From positions 1 through 64,000 of the forward strand of contig CAUDNR010001502.1 in assembly GCA_958430865.1 (NCBI GenBank): 64,000 nucleotides of DNA, in the 5' to 3' direction. The position numbers and the translations under genes are program-made. The stretch is from Entrophospora sp. SA101 (lineage: Eukaryota > Glomeromycota > Glomeromycetes > Entrophosporales > Entrophosporaceae). Numbering within the stretch: position 1 is the first letter of the stretch; every line of letters starts with the position of its first letter. Below, in pieces: positions 46,552 through 57,605 of the stretch. The notes under the pieces were generated by a model. The model was given only the letters and a program-made list of their open reading frames with translations, was not told the DNA's origin and searched no databases.

Positions 46552-47452
46552 AAAGAATTGATTTAATAAAAAAATACCTTGTAAAAAAAAATATTAGAAA
46601 ATTTGGTTTCAATTAATAAAAATTGTTTTTCATTTTTCACCTATCAAAAAATTATGCAATCAGAAATTAATATATTATGATAATCATGATTATTATATTT
46701 GTATGTAGTAGTCCTACTCTAAGCCTGAAAACATCCATCATCTTTGAATGTTTTAAATACTGTTAATTCTCAAACTCATGAAAAATAAATGATTTATGAG
46801 GAGGAATTAAAAAAAGGAATATTGCTTGGAGGTATTTTAAACAAGAAGGTGATGTTGTGGAATATCATGCAACTCTAAAGCAAAGTGATAAAAGAAATTA
46901 TGTGTGGAAAAGGATTGATGGCTAATAATTAAAATTAATTTTTTCTCATTTCATTTTTATGCACACGCGTATAAATTTTTTTTTTGAAATTTGAAAAAAT
47001 AATTTTTCGAGTATGTTTTTCTGCGAATTCGGAAAATCTCGATGGCTCACTTTGCTTCCTCATTTGTAAACTTGTTGCGGTATTGATTTAACCATAATGA
47101 CATTAATTATATTTGTTGATTCTTCTATTGACCGGCGGGGAAAAAATGTCACAAAAACTAACCGCTAATCGACTATATACATTTGTTAGAAAAATTGTAC
47201 TATTTTTTATGTCTATAGATAGAATATAACTCAAAGATTATATATGTATATATAAAAATTTTTTTCATTTATATTACAAAAAAAAAAGTTTATTATGGAG
47301 GAGTCATGGACTCGAAGGGTTCTTTTGCCTTGTGCAATGTATATAATAATAATAACGAATACGCCATTTGGCTTAGTTAATCTGTTATTATTATATTAAT
47401 AATTTATATATGGCACATTGGGTGTTACATATCAGCATAAACACAAACATAG
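46552..47452. other. AT-rich; possible zinc-finger fragment, otherwise nothing
   Basis: A short plus-strand stretch at 46820-46920 (AWRYFKQEGDVVEYHA ... NYVWKRIDG) resembles a BED-type finger of hAT transposases but lacks clear Cys/His spacing. No gene is called. Confidence 0.25.
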
Positions 47453-47489
47453 TTGAGCACACAATTTTTTACAAAGAATACTTTTTTTA

Positions 47490-47770
47490 CAGCGTTGTTA
47501 GTTTTTGTAACCCATCAATGCTCACAGCCTCCAATCTTTTATACTCTTCCAAAGCCGTCCTGGAAATTTTTAATTGAGAATAATCAAAATCAAGGATTTG
47601 CAGTCTTTCCAATGAGGAGCTCGACTCATTGCAACATACACTTGCCCTTCAGCAAACATACTTTCGTCAACATTCAACATTAGATGTGGCAAGGTCAAAC
47701 CTTGAGTTTATGAATAGTCAGAGCAAATGCATTCTTCATTTCTATAAAGAGCAGTCCCACTGATTGTTCC
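47490..47770 (-). pseudogene. Helitron helicase C-terminal fragment
   Basis: The minus strand encodes MKNAFALTIHKLK near 47700-47750. After a frame change, it encodes LQILDFDYSQLKISRTALEE followed by YKRLEAVSIDGLQKLTTL*, the end of a Helitron PIF1 protein. Nearly the same tail is at 2215-2274. Confidence 0.65.
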
Positions 47771-48477
47771 CTCAGTGGAAGTTACATGTTTAATGAAACA
47801 ATTGGCAACAAAAATATAACACATGTTATTTTATTGTTTATTATTGTTTTTATTATTATTTGTATTGTTTATTTTAACGATTTATTTATTTTTTATTACA
47901 ATTTACGATTCACACTCTACCGCAATTTTTTATATTGACGAGGATTTCCTTCACCACTTCAAAAAGGGCATGGTTGTTAAATAATGAATCAAATTTTTGA
48001 ATTGTTGCATTTCTCTTCTTCACAATAAGCATCAGGAGAACCTTTTCGAAGAAAGCTTCATTCAATTCCTTCAACAATAACGTTTTTTTTTTTCACATTT
48101 TCAAAAAAGGCGCGGTTTGATGTTTTAATTAAATTAAAAATTGAATTAATTCCGAATCATTACATTTTTTCTTCACACTTTAGAAAAAGGCATGGTCTTT
48201 TTATTATTAGAAATAATATTTTAATAAAACAACTTCCCAAATTGTTACATTTTTCTCCATTTTCCCCAAAAAAACTTTATTGATTTTAAAAATTAATTAA
48301 ATAATTTTTTTTAATTCCAAATTGTTTTTTTTTTAGTGGTGATGCTAATATATACTAAATCTTTTTATTAATATATTATATATATATATTGATAAGTTAC
48401 ATCACTTCAACTTATTAGTGCTATAAAAAAATAAAAACATTGATTGAAAAGGTAAGAAAATAAATAATACTGCAATT
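47771..48477. other. AT-rich, no gene seen
   Basis: Three loosely similar segments (cacttcaaaaagggcatggt, cattttcaaaaaaggcgcgg, cactttagaaaaaggcatgg) repeat about every 80-170 bp between 47950 and 48200. The function is unknown. Confidence 0.4.
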
Positions 48478-48485
48478 ATGTACAT

Positions 48486-49481
48486 TAGGGATGGGAACGG
48501 TTCGGTTTATAAACTGCCAGTTTGGCTAGTGAGCCGCACCGACTGGTGGTTTACCACCGCGGTCTGAACCGCAGTTCAAACCCAAGTTTAACCGCAGTTT
48601 TATAATTTTATTGGTGATCTATTTTTATAAAAATGAAATTATTTGTTCCGACAATTAAAGCTATTTTAAACACCACTACTATCTATTCTCTTCATATTTG
48701 CTTGTACTTTAAATTGTTTGCATCAATAGCTGGAGTTCCGCCTGATCTCTATATCAAGTTGTAGCACCATAATTCAATTAATTGTGATTGAAATATCTGT
48801 TATCATAATTTTCTTTTTTCTTTTATGAACAATAAAAAAATAAACATAGTTAAATTTTATTATCAGGTCCAATTCAAAATTTAGGACCACAGCATAAGTT
48901 AGTAAGATTTTTAAATTAACTAATATGTAATTTGAATAAAATTAATAATTGAATAAACTAATAAATCAAATAAAATTAAATCAAATAAAATTAATAAAAT
49001 GAACGATTTGAATAAAATTGGTAAATCCAATTCAATTAAAATATTTTTTCTTTATCAATCTATTTTTCCTTCTTAGCCCTTGTATATAATGATAATAATA
49101 GTAAATAGTAATAGCTGACATCTTTCTTTTCTTTTCTTAAGTCATAGTACTAGCAACCATAGTAAATTATAAATGTAATCAATTATCTTGTTGTAGTTAA
49201 ATCCCTTAACAATAACAATAACAATAACAATAACATAGAATTTGTTGCATCAAGATGTGAATTAATATTTTATATCCAATATTTTGTAAAACAAATAAAA
49301 CGATATAAAACGAATAAGTGTGACCAATTTTTGAAATGCAACGTGTAACCAGCTCAGTTTCAAATCGGAGTTTGAACTGGGGTTTAACCGCGGTTCAATA
49401 AACCGCGGTGTAAACCAACCGCATCGGTTCGGTTTCAAACCGCCAGTTGAACCGGTTTGGGTTAAACCGTTCCCATCCCTA
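48486..49481. mobile_element. Complete non-autonomous hAT-like element (996 bp) with 8-bp duplication
   Basis: The TIRs begin TAGGGATGGGAACGGTT and are followed by GC-rich subterminal repeats of CGGTTT/AACCGC type. ATGTACAT flanks both sides (48478-48485 and 49482-49489), the 8-bp target duplication expected for hAT. The interior is AT-rich with an AACAAT microsatellite (49208-49237) and no transposase. The ends are very similar to each other and the duplication is perfect, suggesting a fairly recent insertion. Confidence 0.9.
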
Positions 49482-49599
49482 ATGTACATTTGTGATTATT
49501 AAAAATTGCATTTATTTTTTTTTTGTCAAAAATCATTATTTTTTATTTAGTGTGCATATTTGACATCCAAATTTCAAAAAAAAAATCCCAAAGTTATTA

Positions 49600-50184
49600 C
49601 AGGGTGTAACAAAACTTTTTGGAAAATTTTTTCATGCATTTCAAACGTTAATATATAACATTCTGAAAATAATAACTATTCGTGTCATATTTTGAACACG
49701 TGAACAATATGTACTAAACTAAATTAATACATGATTAGATCATTTGTTTTGATTTGATTTTGTTGTAAAATTGTTAACGTAATGTCATCCTCTGATAAAG
49801 ATACTCAAAGAAAAAGTATATTACAATTGTGGCAGAATGGAATAACTTCTGCAAAAGAAATACATTCCAGAACTGGCATTACAATGTCTACTGTCTATTA
49901 TAATCTTAAAAAATTGAATGAAAAAGGCGTTAATTCGAGAAAATCTGGAGGTGGTCGTCCCAAAAAAAATTACTGCGCACGAATCAAGAGCGATCGGCCA
50001 ATACTTGTACCATGATCCAAGACTTTCCACAAGGACTTTGTCAAACAAATTATCAAACAATATCACCAAAGTGTCTCATATGACTATTTCAAGACATTTG
50101 GAAAGTCTAGGCTACAAAAATAATTTGCCTTTAAAGACACCTATGCTTACTGTTGCCCATAAAGAAGCTCGTGTTGGTTGGGCA
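49600..50184 (+). pseudogene. Tc1/mariner-like transposase, N-terminal half, frameshifted and cut by a gap
   Basis: A TA followed by CAGGGTGTAACAAAACTTTT at 49600 looks like the element's terminal repeat. The reading frame starts at 49782: MSSSDKDTQRKSILQLWQNG, then a helix-turn-helix (SAKEIHSRTGITMSTVYYNLKKL) and SGGGRPKK. An A8 run at 49962-49969 shifts the frame (seven As would keep it), after which ITAHESRAIGQYLYHDPRLS ... SHMTISRHLESLGYKN and AHKEARVGWA follow. This is the paired HTH of Tc1 transposases. The DDE domain should follow but the sequence enters a 10-N gap and does not resume as transposase. Confidence 0.75.
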
Positions 50185-50194
50185 NNNNNNNNNN
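50185..50194. other. Assembly gap (10 N)
   Basis: Run of N. The sequence on the right does not continue the transposase, so the true gap may be much larger. Confidence 1.
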
Positions 50195-51872
50195 GGTAAC
50201 AGTCAAGTCTGGACTTGTGCAACTTTGAAGCTCAAATTCTCCACAACAACATGACATATCAATGAGATGAAGTCGTAATTTTGTAGAGGAAGGTCTTGGC
50301 TTCAAATGCACAATTTATTTTGGGGTGTTGCATTTCCATTTTTGGAGAATTTGAAAATCTACACGACCAATAAAAAGTTGTGGGACTAAGTGACTTGCAT
50401 CGAATGGAGAAAATAGTTTTTTTGAGATTTTTGAGAATATAAAAGAAGAAAAGGTTGTCGTGTTACAGTGCCTTAGTAAATGTTGTAATTTCTGTGTATA
50501 TTTTATATTTTGTGTAATATCTCTTTTTTTTTATATGTTTCCTAATCTAACGACTTTACCCAATTTTGAAATGTTTTGTTGCACGGGAAATAATTCTTTG
50601 CAAAGAAGACTCAGTTTCAGTTACGGTAACGAAACATGAATATCCTAAACGTCCTGTTCCTCGACTGAATTTTTGGGGAAGGAAGAGATCAAAATCAAAG
50701 GGTAAAATGATGAGTCGTTTTTTTTTGCTACGCTGGTTTGAAATGATTTTGAAATTTGTTAATAAAAAGAAAATATTATATACAGAAATATTTTCGTTTT
50801 CCAAAAATGATAAATGGTTTTGGTTATTTTACGTCGCCGTATCGTGCGAAACCCAATTGCTATTTGTTAGTCATGATTTATAAACAGAAAAGCTTATTTG
50901 TTTTGGTTCAAAACGTCAGGATTGAGCAAAACAGATACTTGACTGAAAGGAAATCGTGTTTCGCTTTGGGTGTTTTTTTGTGCGATGTCGACTGTTGTCT
51001 ACCCATTAGGTCTTCGTCTTGCTCTGACATTTCGGACCGTTCAAAATGACCAAAAACTGATGGTCTTGTCTTGGAACCTTTACCTCGGATTGTCAAAGGC
51101 TCGTCATACAACGTGTTAATATTAATGATATTAGTATGAAAAAATACAGATATCAATATGTTAAAAACATTGAACAATTTATTAAAATTTTTATTTTTTT
51201 GTGGATAATTGATAGGTTCTAACTAAAAATGGAAACCGCAATTTAGTATTAGCCGCAATTCAATTTTCATTTACCGCAGCCGCAACCCGCAAACTTAAAT
51301 GGTTGGATGATACGAAATAAGAATATAAGCAAACTTTTACTTAATATTTCTACTTTTTAAAAACATACGAGTCAGTGTACAGACAAGCTGTGCAAGTAAT
51401 TGGATCTTTGGAATATCCCGGTCAGTTAAAGTTGAGAAAAAATTTAAAATCTTGATTATTTATCATAATTAAATTTATATCAAAAAGAAACTAGAAACTA
51501 AATTAAACGAACACATTTAATTTCTCAACTTTTTCCATAAAATTCATTCGTTTCCTTTTATGATAACATAATAATAATAATAACAATTATTGCGCGTTCT
51601 TATCGAAATTTAAATGTCGTTACACGAAAAATACATTTTTCCAAAAATAACACAAAGCACTCTTTCTTCAATAACTGATAACATTAATATTAACATTAAT
51701 ACATATATTCGTTTACGTGAACTGATAATTGCTAAAGTCAATTGATACACTTGCAAAATCATATATTTATATTTACAACAACTATTTATATATTTATATA
51801 TTTATATATTTATCATACATATACATATATTCACACGTTTGTTATATCTACACAACAATCGTATTTTCCATA
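50195..51872. other. Intergenic, no gene supported
   Basis: Several short overlapping ORFs lie on both strands (50556-51177) with no recognised family. The minus-strand piece RGKGSKTRPSVFGHFERS has coding-like composition but is isolated. An AT-rich TATTTATATA minisatellite (51763-51815) lies just upstream of the BTB gene. Confidence 0.4.
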
Positions 51873-51882
51873 ATGGCAACAC

Positions 51883-51923
<41 letters not shown>

Positions 51924-53592
51924 CATTATCAATTTGATAATGTTAAAAAAGTTTATGAAACCTCATACTTGATGTTTGAGCATATTCTTTCTAAATTTAA
52001 AAGTTATGGGCACAAGGACGAAATACCTGATACTTATTATCTTCGAATGGCTAGCATAGTGGAACTTTCGAGATCTTTATCTATATTGTTAACTACGACT
52101 AATAACTATGATGTAGAAATAGATATTGGGACCAAAAACAACTCAAAAATATTCAGATCTCACTCGGTAATACTGAAATTGAGGTCTACTTATTTCAATG
52201 CTGCCTTTTCAAATGGATGGTCAAAAAAAGATAATGATGTTTACCAATTTAAAAAAGATAACATTTCACCAGAATTATTTGAAGTAATATTAAAGTAAAT
52301 TTTTACTATTTTTTCAGTATCTTAATTAAATTTGTTGTTTTTACTTGAAATCATACTAATCAATTTTTAATCCTCATAGTTATTTATATACTGGTCTTTT
52401 TGAGATTGATCATCTAAGCATACAAGAAATCCTTGATTTGTTAATAGCGTGTGATGAATTGGCAATAACAGAATTACTTGAATACTTGCAAACTTATTTG
52501 GTAGAAAATCATTCACAATGGATTCAAGAAAATATACACCATATACATAATATATCTGATCAACATCAATTCACAATAATGAAAATCCATTGTGACGAAA
52601 TATTATCACTAAATCCCGGTATAATCTTTCATCCAACAAATTTAAACCAATTGACAAGCAATTCATTAAAAGATATACTCGGTAGTAAAAATGGTTTTGT
52701 GATGGCGGAAGTGGAAGTTTGGACAAATGTTGTCAGATGGGGTATATCACAGGTGGATGAACACTTGAATGAGATAAATGCTTACCATTGGGGCGAAGAA
52801 GATTTCATGAAATTAAGAGACGTGATATGTGATATTCTACCGCATATTAGGTTCCGTTCAATAAGCACTAGTGATTTTTATCACTATGTTGCACCATTTG
52901 CAAGAGTGATCGGAGAAGAAGTATATCATCAATTGTTAAAGTATCATTTGGTCGCTAGTTATCGTCCAGACCCAAATATAATATGTCCACTTGGTGATCG
53001 AACAGGACAGTACGGATCGGTTTATTTTAACCCAATATTTGCAAGCTTAATATCAAGCTGGGTTGACAACCATCCACAAATATTTTATAATAGAAAAACC
53101 ACTTATGATTTCAAATTGCTATTTAAAGCTTCACGTGACGGGTTTAGGGTACAGGATTTTTATGCAAAGTGTAGCTTTGTGATGAAAACATTGTTATTGA
53201 TAAAGATAAAAGGCTACGATAATCTAATCGGTGGGTTTAATCCAAATTATTGGGTTGATGGTAATGCCTTTAAAACGAGATTAGGTGCACATTTGGAAAC
53301 ACCGTATAGTTTTCTTTTCAATTTGAATAGGTCATCGCCACAAGTTTCTATACTTAGCCGAGTTGCTGGTCACAATAAAGCTACTTTTTATCATCCTGAT
53401 TCAGGCCCAAATTTCAATGATTTGAAACTTTGTCCATCAGGATTTGATAACCTTCAACAAAAATCTGTGGACTGTCATTATTTTTTTACGGGTTTTTATT
53501 ATCAAAATAACATAGGACTTACTAATTCTGTCTTTCAAATTGAAGATTATGAAATATTCATCTTATCAAGAAAAACTCCTGGGTTTTTTTAA
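51873..53592 (+). CDS. BTB-BACK-TLDc domain protein, two exons, 544 aa
   Basis: The exons 51873-52294 and 52380-53592 sum to 1635 nt with a GT-AG intron. After MATH and a run of 13 Asn (AAT microsatellite), a BTB/POZ domain spans about 65-165 (SHSVILKLRSTYFNAAFSNGW, then VILNYLYTGLFEI across the intron). A BACK-like helical region follows to about 285 (VWTNVVRWGISQ). A TLDc domain occupies about 355-540 (SRDGFRVQDFYAKC, LIKIKGYDNLIGGFNPNYW, and a C-terminal EDYEIF). This combination is heavily expanded in arbuscular mycorrhizal fungi and is thought to provide Cullin-3 substrate adaptors; the target is unknown. All domains look intact. Confidence 0.9.
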
Positions 53593-54095
53593 AATTACAA
53601 TCACAATAATAATAATAGTTATAGTTATAGTTGATAATAGTAGTAGCATTGATTAGTGTAAATTGGTATTTTAAATAATAAAAATGGTAGTACTATTATT
53701 AAAATTATTTTTTATGATTTTTTACAATCAGGTTATTTTATATTTATAAATGAACTTTCTTTATCGTGGTTATACAAGTATATTATTATGTAAATTTGAT
53801 ATTTAAAGTTAATATATAATTTGTTAAGCCTTGCGTTTTTTTTCCTTTTGATGTTTTATAGTTATTATTAATAATATGTAAATAATAATATACAATTAAT
53901 AAAAGATCTTACAAGTCACACCTTCCGGTTGCTAATAACCCTTTTTGAGTCCCCTTCTTGATAAAACAAGTTTAGGGCCTGACTTGGAAATCTTTTTTAT
54001 AAGATCCAACGTTCGTAATGTTCTTTTTATCTGAGATGCTCGAGATAGAATTCCACCATCTACTCTTGTTACGTACTCAATGAACAACAGTATTA
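53593..54095. other. 3' flank of the BTB gene up to the large repeat
   Basis: AT-rich with no gene seen. The large direct repeat begins at 54096. Confidence 0.5.
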
Positions 54096-54133
54096 TTATG
54101 GCAAGCCAAACAATTCAAAAGTCATTTTGAATT

Positions 54134-54287
54134 ATGATGTGCATCGTTTAATTTATGGTGTGCATCATTTTAATTTATGGTGCGCATCGTTTTTATTTAT
54201 GATGTGCATCGTTTTTATTTAATGGTGTGCATCGTTTTTATTTATGATGTGCATCGTTTTTATTTATGATGTGCATCGTTTTTATTT
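54134..54287. repeat. 22-bp tandem repeat, seven units, copy 2
   Basis: Seven head-to-tail units of the GATGTGCATCGTTTTTATTT type end about 60 bp before the transposase ATG. There are no intervening unique spacers. Confidence 0.85.
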
Positions 54288-54348
54288 ATGATCATGTATA
54301 AAATTTCAAGTTAAAATATTTTTTTGATTTGTTTAAATTTAATTAAAA

Positions 54349-55815
54349 ATGAATAGTTCTCAAATACAAAACCAAGTAATTGAACATGTTCAGAATACTT
54401 TAACAAGAGCAAATAGTGTCTTGATTCAATCTGATGACTCAGATTATTTACAAAATCAATTGATTAATCTTGAAAGAACTATAAGTTTGCTGTCCCATTT
54501 AATTTATGATGTGACTGAAAGTAGCATTCATTATCAAAATTTAATTCAGAATTTAATTTTATCTCAGCAAACATATGAACAATTAAATAATAAATTATTT
54601 CTACTAATTGACCAAGTTGGCCCTGAAATGCTTTTTGTAAGCCCACAATCATCAGGTGGTAGACCAAAATTAGAAGTTTCTGAAAATGCAATAATTCTAT
54701 TGTGTTCAGAAGGATTCTCTTGGGTAGATATTGCCAATATCTTTGGAATAAGCATTACAACATTATATAGAAGACAATGTGATCTAAATATTTTAAACAT
54801 TCCTTCATATAATGAAATTTCAAACAATGAATTGGATCAAATTATTTTGAATATAAAAGAGTCACAACCATATTCGGGTCAAAATATACTAATGGGTGCT
54901 TTGAAGAGTAGAAGTGTCAGAATAACACGTGAATGTTTAAGAGAAGCATTAAGAAGAATTGATCCTTTGGGTATGGCAAATAGGTGGGCAGAAATTACAC
55001 CATGTCGTAAATATAAAGTTTCAGGCCCAAATGCACTGTGGCACATTGATGGTCACCATAAGTTAATCCACTGGAAAATAGTCATACATGGTGCCATAGA
55101 TGGTTATACACGTTTGATTACCTATTTACATTGTAGTAATAATAATTACTCCTCAACAGTTTTACAATATTTCTTAAAGGCAGTACAAGTTCATGGTATT
55201 CCTAGTAGGATTAGAGGTGATCATGGAGGAGAAAATGTTGATGTTGCTGCTTGGATGTTGAATGTTAGAGGCCTTGATAGAGGAAGTTACATTGCTGGTA
55301 AATCAGTCCATAACCAACGAATTGAGCAATTATGGCTGGATTTGTACAGATGTATTGTTAAGGTTTATGTTGGAATCTTTTATTTTCTTGAAGAGCACTA
55401 TGGGTTAAATCCTGATAGTGATTTAGATCTATTCTGCTTACATTATGTATTTATACCAAGAATTGAAGCTTCATTGTATAAATGGGAGCAATCATGGAAC
55501 AACCACTCAGTACAAACAGAAAGTCATTATACACCAAGACAGTTATTTATAAGATCTGCAATAAGTGGGAATGCTGTTTTAGATTATGCTGATATAAATG
55601 TTGATGATGAATATGGAATAGATTGGAATGGACCAACTCCTCAAGTAGAATATCAACAAGTAATTGTTAATGAGGTAAGAAATATTTTGTCACCATTACA
55701 ATTCCAATATTTACAACAGTCAGTAGATGTTACAAATAGTGATGGAAATTATGGAATCAACAAATATTTAGAAGTACATAATTTGGTATCACATTTATTA
55801 CAAATTAATTATTAA
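54349..55815 (+). CDS. Integrase-type (rve/DDE) transposase, intact, 488 aa
   Basis: Uninterrupted frame of 488 codons. Residues 1-95 are helical, Gln/Asn-rich. About 112-142 form a helix-turn-helix (CSEGFSWVDIANIFGISITT). The catalytic core has WHIDGHHKL (Asp234), IRGDHGGEN (Asp291) and HNQRIEQLW (Glu326), a D-D-34-E arrangement like the integrase core domain found in fungal and animal transposon proteins. The last 100 residues are variable. It is a single-gene element: no reverse transcriptase, protease or other retroelement gene lies beside it, so a cut-and-paste transposon is more likely than a retrotransposon. The 22-bp repeats upstream may be its binding sites (inference). No introns are needed. 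The intact frame suggests recent activity. Confidence 0.8.
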   Translation: MNSSQIQNQVIEHVQNTLTRANSVLIQSDDSDYLQNQLINLERTISLLSHLIYDVTESSIHYQNLIQNLILSQQTYEQLNNKLFLLIDQVGPEMLFVSPQSSGGRPKLEVSENAIILLCSEGFSWVDIANIFGISITTLYRRQCDLNILNIPSYNEISNNELDQIILNIKESQPYSGQNILMGALKSRSVRITRECLREALRRIDPLGMANRWAEITPCRKYKVSGPNALWHIDGHHKLIHWKIVIHGAIDGYTRLITYLHCSNNNYSSTVLQYFLKAVQVHGIPSRIRGDHGGENVDVAAWMLNVRGLDRGSYIAGKSVHNQRIEQLWLDLYRCIVKVYVGIFYFLEEHYGLNPDSDLDLFCLHYVFIPRIEASLYKWEQSWNNHSVQTESHYTPRQLFIRSAISGNAVLDYADINVDDEYGIDWNGPTPQVEYQQVIVNEVRNILSPLQFQYLQQSVDVTNSDGNYGINKYLEVHNLVSHLLQINY

Positions 55816-55818
55816 TTA

Positions 55819-56885
55819 ATAAAATATCTTTATTAGGTGGATGGGTTTTCATCAATATTTTATCATCCTCCTCCCTTCCTCCATTATTATCATCCCCTTT
55901 ATTCTCTGCCTTCTTTTCTTTGTCTATTGTACACCTTTTTTTTAAATAAAAGTATGAAATACAGAATATAATCATATTTTTCAAACAACATGAATATATT
56001 AATGTCATCACATGAAGATTTTATGTTTTTATGTCACAAGTTCTATGTTGTTTCATGAAGATGCTTATTTTTTACAAAGCATACTTAAAATTAGGATGTT
56101 AATTTGCTTTGTTGGAGCATAACTAAACTGAGTTTAAACACAAATTCAATTTAATATTTTTAATATCTGCTTCAAACATGCTTTCAATTATACTTTAAAG
56201 ATGACATCATAAATAATTTGATAATTTTCATCTTTAATAAATTATAACATGACTGAAGAACAAATTCTAGAATATAATATCAATATGTTTTTTTCTACTG
56301 AAACCTTACAAATGATAATATTATGCTAAATGAAAATATGTTGCAAGATATGCTTGAACCATTCCATTTGATGATTCAAATCATCATTGCATATGATATC
56401 TCAAATTAAATCACTCACCAAAATGATGAAAAATTGATCCTACTTAAAATACATACTTAAACAAAAATATGATCCACTAATTATTTGCAAAAAATGTACG
56501 AATGTACTTATTTTATCAGTGTTTTTAATACAACTTATTTTCTACCATTTATACAAAAATAAAATTAAGCAATTTTAATTTGAAGTTAAAAATACTTAAT
56601 TTCCACTATACAAAATTAAGATAATAATAAATCCTTAATGTTCAACTTACATGGCTCCAAGTTCACAAAATCCCTTATTATTTTTTTTATTGTTTATTTT
56701 ACAGACACCTCTGTCTCACACATTTAATATATATATATATTAAAACACTGATTATCCCATTGAATCAACTTCTTCGTTGATATAAATGATTTCTTCCTCA
56801 AATCCTTCATTACACTTGGAAAAAACAGAATTCAAAACCACATGAAGATTGCCTATTTCATTATTGTCATAATCTTCACATAATT
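55819..56885. other. Non-coding stretch in repeat copy 2
   Basis: Same as 23685-24751; nothing assigned. Confidence 0.45.
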
Positions 56886-57512
56886 TTAATTTGTAGAAGT
56901 TTCAGCCTTGGGAAGATTTTGCCAATCCTTTTCACCTTTATGAAACCAATTAATCTAATATAATGATATAAAATTAGCCAAAAAACAAAAAAATATATTA
57001 AATGTACGAAAATTAATATGTATATTACCATTATTTTTTGTTTAGTTGGGATGTGGATAGACCCAGTTATCATCTTTAAAACATTCTGGCATTCTATAGG
57101 TTTTGTTAACGATTTTATGTAAATTAAAAATTTAAGATATATGGAATCTCTTCTAGAAATTGGAACACCTTTTGAATCATACAAAGTAGCTTCAATCTTT
57201 AATAAATCAAATTGATATAAAAGCTCTTTGCAATTTGTCACCACTTGATACAAAACAGAGCTCATGCTATCCCAACCTCCTAAACTATTTATTGTCTGTA
57301 ATTTTCAATGAAACCTAACTTAATTAATAAACACATAATCTGCACTATTTAAGGGAAACAAATAAAGAAAATATAAAATCAACCTTAATTATGTCCAGTT
57401 TGTTAAAACCTTCTTTAAATTGCAGCAATTCCTGTTTATGTGTATTAATTACTTCATATTGAGAAATATAATTAGCCAAATCATTTTTTTTAAATGTATT
57501 TAAAAAGGACAT
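56886..57512 (-). CDS. Uncharacterised 154-aa protein, three exons, copy 2
   Basis: Identical model to 24752-25378: exons 57384-57512, 57029-57295 and 56886-56954. No difference from copy 1 was noticed, so the same caveats apply. Confidence 0.5.
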
Positions 57513-57605
57513 CTAAAAAGAATATCCAATATGCAGTTAAAAATTGAATTTTCATATTTTTTATTACATTTGAAAAAATTTTTATCACTCTTTAAATCTT
57601 GAAAC

